A DNA stretch of 14,569 bases, taken from Bacilli bacterium (GTDB lineage Bacteria > Bacillota_I > Bacilli_A > RF39 > UBA660). Every line of letters begins with the position of its first letter. The first letter of the stretch is position 1. Of the stretch, positions 12,801-14,569 are shown piece after piece. The stretch spans positions 1 to 14,569 of the forward strand of contig JAEDKN010000024.1 of assembly GCA_016295795.1 (NCBI GenBank). Reading direction: 5' to 3'. The position numbers and the translations under genes are program-made. The notes beneath the pieces are model-generated. The model did not search any database. It was not told the origin of the DNA and was given only the letters and a program-made list of their open reading frames with translations.

Positions 12801-13209
12801 ATTTGATATATCCTGCGATTTTTAATTTCGATTTTATAAAATCTTTATCTCTATTTCCTACAATACGTCTTGTTATAGAAGGCTCTTTTCCATCTTCTAT
12901 AAATATTACTGTTGGAGTTCCACTTACATTGAATAGATTTTGTAGCTTTGTATTTTCATCTTCACTAATATTACTTAAGTTTATTTGTTTTGCAGTAAGC
13001 TTATATTGTTTTAATATTTTTTCAAATTTAGGTGAGAATGATTCACAGTTATGACATCCATCTTGTACTATTTCTAAAATAAATGTTTGTTTTTCTTCCA
13101 GCATTTTTTCTAAATCACTATAACTTATTTCTTCTGCTCTGGTATTACCACATCCACTAAGTAATAAAATTCCAAAAATTACTAATAAAATATTTTTTAA
13201 TTTTTTCAT
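12799..13209 (-). CDS. Thioredoxin-like lipoprotein
   Basis: A 136-residue protein. A lipoprotein signal (MKKLKN, hydrophobic stretch, lipobox L-S-G-C with Cys20) is followed by a thioredoxin fold with the redox motif C52-H-N-C55 in Q-D-G-C-H-N-C and the cis-proline loop in V-S-G-T-P-T-V-I-F. After processing it should sit on the outer face of the membrane as a thiol-disulfide oxidoreductase or bacteriocin-transport accessory-type protein. The C-H-N-C centre differs from thioredoxin (C-G-P-C), so oxidase or isomerase activity cannot be excluded. I chose ATG at 13209, preceded by GAGGTGG, rather than the upstream in-frame ATG at 13236, because the signal peptide then begins correctly. It is convergent with the lipid kinase and divergent from the DUF5684-like gene; no redox partner is visible. 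Confidence 0.88.
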   Translation of the reverse strand: MKKLKNILLVIFGILLLSGCGNTRAEEISYSDLEKMLEEKQTFILEIVQDGCHNCESFSPKFEKILKQYKLTAKQINLSNISEDENTKLQNLFNVSGTPTVIFIEDGKEPSITRRIVGNRDKDFIKSKLKIAGYIK

Positions 13210-13246
13210 GATTCCACCTCTTAAGTATATTATCATAATTATTAAA

Positions 13247-13275
13247 ATTATACAAATTTTATCTTGATAACAAAA
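13247..13275 (-). promoter_or_regulatory. Probable promoter of the thioredoxin-like gene
   Basis: On the minus strand TATAAT occupies 13252-13247, 37 bases upstream of the ATG. TTTTGT (13275-13270) at 17 bases or TTGTTA (13273-13268) at 15 bases are imperfect -35 hexamers. Confidence 0.45.
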
Positions 13276-13299
13276 TTTTAGGGTAAGATAAACAAAATA

Positions 13300-13327
13300 T
13301 TGACATAATATTTAAAGAGAATATAAT
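13300..13327 (+). promoter_or_regulatory. Near-consensus sigma-A promoter, distal
   Basis: TTGACA (13300-13305), a 16-base spacer and TATAAT (13322-13327): both hexamers are perfect. Transcription from it would carry a leader of about 105 bases before the DUF5684-like gene. No open frame of note or terminator was found in that leader. Confidence 0.68.
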
Positions 13328-13366
13328 TTTTTGCTTTTTTGATGTAACGTGATCAAAACAAAAAAC

Positions 13367-13395
13367 TTGAAAATCTTATTGGATAATGCTATTAT
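13367..13395 (+). promoter_or_regulatory. Proximal promoter of the DUF5684-like gene
   Basis: TTGAAA (13367-13372), a 17-base spacer and TATTAT (13390-13395) with an extended TGC in front. It forms a tandem with the distal promoter 67 bases upstream. Confidence 0.6.
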
Positions 13396-13438
13396 ACTTA
13401 TAGTTAGTACAGACAATATTTTAATAGGGGATGATTTA

Positions 13439-13933
13439 ATGAGAACATTTATTGGTATTGATTTTGAAAACTTTTTTGGACTTTTTGCAGGAACTATGAT
13501 TTTGGTTCTAGTTGTATTATTATTAACTGTTTTAGCATATTTAATATTTTCCATAGTAGGTAAATGGAAGTTGTATAAAAAGTGTGGTAAAGAAGGATGG
13601 GAAGCAATTATTCCGTTTTATTCTGATTGGGTTTTGGTAGAAATATCTGGACTTAAGTGGTATTGGTTTTTAATATTTTTAGCACCAACAATTGCATCTA
13701 CTTTCGACATGGGTGATTTTATTTCATTTTTAGCAAGCATCGCAGCTATTTTAGCTAATATTTGTATCTGTTATAATCTTAGTAAAAAGTTTAATAAATC
13801 CGATACATGGTTTATCTTATCAATATTCTTTGGAGGAATAACTATACCATTATTAGGACTTTCTTCCAGTGATAAATATGATGAAAATATTGTTGTAACT
13901 CCAAATGGTATATTTGATAATATAAAAAAGTAA
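13439..13933 (+). CDS. DUF5684-like membrane protein
   Basis: A 164-residue protein with about four hydrophobic segments (roughly 16-38, 72-86, 90-110, 122-140). Between the first and second lies W-K-L-Y-K-K-C-G-K-E-G-W-E-A-I-I-P-F-Y, the hallmark of small membrane proteins named DUF5684 or signal-peptidase-associated proteins, in which a G-W-x-A-I-I-P-x-Y motif precedes a helix. The function of the family is not known. The start is ATG at 13439 with GGGGATGATT as ribosome-binding site; the frame is open further upstream to 13349, but there is no ribosome-binding site there. It is followed 28 bases later by a TadZ-like gene, and I recall such proteins near pilus or secretion genes, so a role in assembling an envelope structure is possible but only inferred. 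Confidence 0.75.
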   Translation: MRTFIGIDFENFFGLFAGTMILVLVVLLLTVLAYLIFSIVGKWKLYKKCGKEGWEAIIPFYSDWVLVEISGLKWYWFLIFLAPTIASTFDMGDFISFLASIAAILANICICYNLSKKFNKSDTWFILSIFFGGITIPLLGLSSSDKYDENIVVTPNGIFDNIKK

Positions 13934-13961
13934 TAATTAAGGTAAAAGGGAGAATTGATTT

Positions 13962-14569
13962 ATGAACGTTATAATATATAATCAACAAGATAATATAATT
14001 GACGGTTTGAATATAGAAGTTATGAAATCAATCAAAGGGGAATTTAAGGTTGATGAAATAATAAATACTTTTTCAAACTACTTTTTCTCACGTATGATTA
14101 TAGATGTGACAGCATTGGAAGATTATACTGATATAAATACATATAGAAAATTATCTATTGCACTTCCTGTTGATAAAATAATACTTCTTATACCTTCGCA
14201 GACTGAGGTTGCAACTAATATATTTTTATCTAGATTAATATCTATGGGATATTATAATTTTACTACTAATCTGGAGGGCTTGGAGTATTTATTAAAACAT
14301 CCTAATAGTTATAAAGATGTAGCACATCTTCATCAAATAGAGGAAAGTCCTATTTCAACTAATATTTTGGCAGGAAAAAAGTTAATACTTGGTATAAAGA
14401 ATGTTACAGAAGGAGCTGGGGCAACTACATTAACTTATTTATTGTATAAAGAACTTAGCGACAATCAAGGAATAAATACTTTAGCTGTTGAGGTTAATAA
14501 ACGAGATTTTGCTTTTTATAGAGATCCTAAATTAATTTCTACAACTAGGGCAGACCTAGCTAATATTTT
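13962..14569 (+). CDS. TadZ/CpaE-like pilus-associated P-loop protein, 3' end outside window
   Basis: The frame opens at ATG 13962 with AAGGGAGA upstream and stays open to the window end (202 residues). Residues 1-125 form an alpha/beta region without obvious catalytic motif, compatible with the receiver-like N-terminal domain of TadZ/CpaE. From about residue 139 comes a strand and P-loop-like segment: K-L-I-L-G-I-K-N-V-T-E-G-A-G-A-T-T-L. This resembles the MinD/ParA-like ATPase domain (G-x-x-G-G-x-G-x-T-T), but both lysines normal in the deviant Walker A (K-G-G-x-G-K-T) are missing. TadZ and CpaE place type IVc (Tad/Flp) pilus machinery at the cell pole. The assignment rests on architecture and this motif alone; a general MinD-like protein is the alternative. 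Genes for CpaF, TadB and TadC would be expected downstream if the call is right. Confidence 0.6.
   Translation, partial: MNVIIYNQQDNIIDGLNIEVMKSIKGEFKVDEIINTFSNYFFSRMIIDVTALEDYTDINTYRKLSIALPVDKIILLIPSQTEVATNIFLSRLISMGYYNFTTNLEGLEYLLKHPNSYKDVAHLHQIEESPISTNILAGKKLILGIKNVTEGAGATTLTYLLYKELSDNQGINTLAVEVNKRDFAFYRDPKLISTTRADLANI

Noticed and set aside
12803..13054. Plus-strand open frame opposite the thioredoxin-like gene
   Set aside because: The minus-strand frame has a lipobox, CxxC and cis-Pro loop; the plus-strand frame has no recognisable motif.
13258..13292. Inverted repeat TTTATCTT...AAGATAAA in the divergent spacer
   Set aside because: The 19-base loop and AT-rich arms make it a weak hairpin, and there is no evidence for an operator.

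Overview
The window is AT-rich DNA (roughly 70% A+T by eye) from an endospore-forming, low-GC member of the Bacillota. The evidence is a set of sporulation genes (spoIIAA, a sigma-F-like factor, spoVAC, spoVAD, spoVAE, spoIIIAH, gerE, gerM), Gram-positive ribosome-binding sites, frequent TTG starts and CCA-encoding tRNA genes. The mix of clostridial traits (spoVAC-AD-AE without spoVAA or spoVAB) and Bacillus-like traits (a gerE next to gerM) suggests an uncultured, perhaps gut, lineage, but the species cannot be named from the sequence.

Layout. Positions 1-978 (minus strand) hold most of a secreted or surface protein running off the left edge. A divergent intergenic region with two identical Spo0A-type boxes follows, then the operon spoIIAA - sigF - spoVAC - spoVAD - spoVAE (1187-4066), closed by a terminator. 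Next is scpA-scpB (chromosome condensation) behind its own promoter, then a CmpB-type membrane protein with a processive family 2 glycosyltransferase (5520-7413). tRNA-Leu(CAA) with its terminator precedes a translationally coupled pair, a short-chain dehydrogenase and a PLP enzyme of the methionine gamma-lyase-like family (7737-9709). A second sporulation block has spoIIIAH, gerE and gerM (9778-11584). tRNA-Arg(UCU), a diacylglycerol kinase-type lipid kinase and a convergent thioredoxin-like lipoprotein follow. The right end has a DUF5684-like membrane protein and the start of a TadZ/CpaE-like protein that leaves the window.

How they work together. The first block would control and execute forespore development: sigma F is the first forespore sigma factor, and SpoVAC/AD/AE move dipicolinic acid into the spore. 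The second block is mother-cell and late: SpoIIIAH belongs to the channel between the two cells, GerE is the late regulator of coat genes, and GerM is needed for spore morphogenesis and germination.

The most striking observation is in the first block. The gene for the anti-sigma kinase SpoIIAB, normally between spoIIAA and sigF, is absent. The SpoIIAA-like protein has also lost the serine that SpoIIAB phosphorylates (the usual D-S-S-G is D-K-V-G, with Val at position 58). Together they suggest that sigma F in this lineage is not controlled by the classical partner-switching mechanism. A second oddity is gerE, whose conserved reading frame has no ATG, GTG or TTG start near its ribosome-binding site. 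No mobile elements or CRISPR arrays were seen, and no gene-free stretch exceeds 300 bases.
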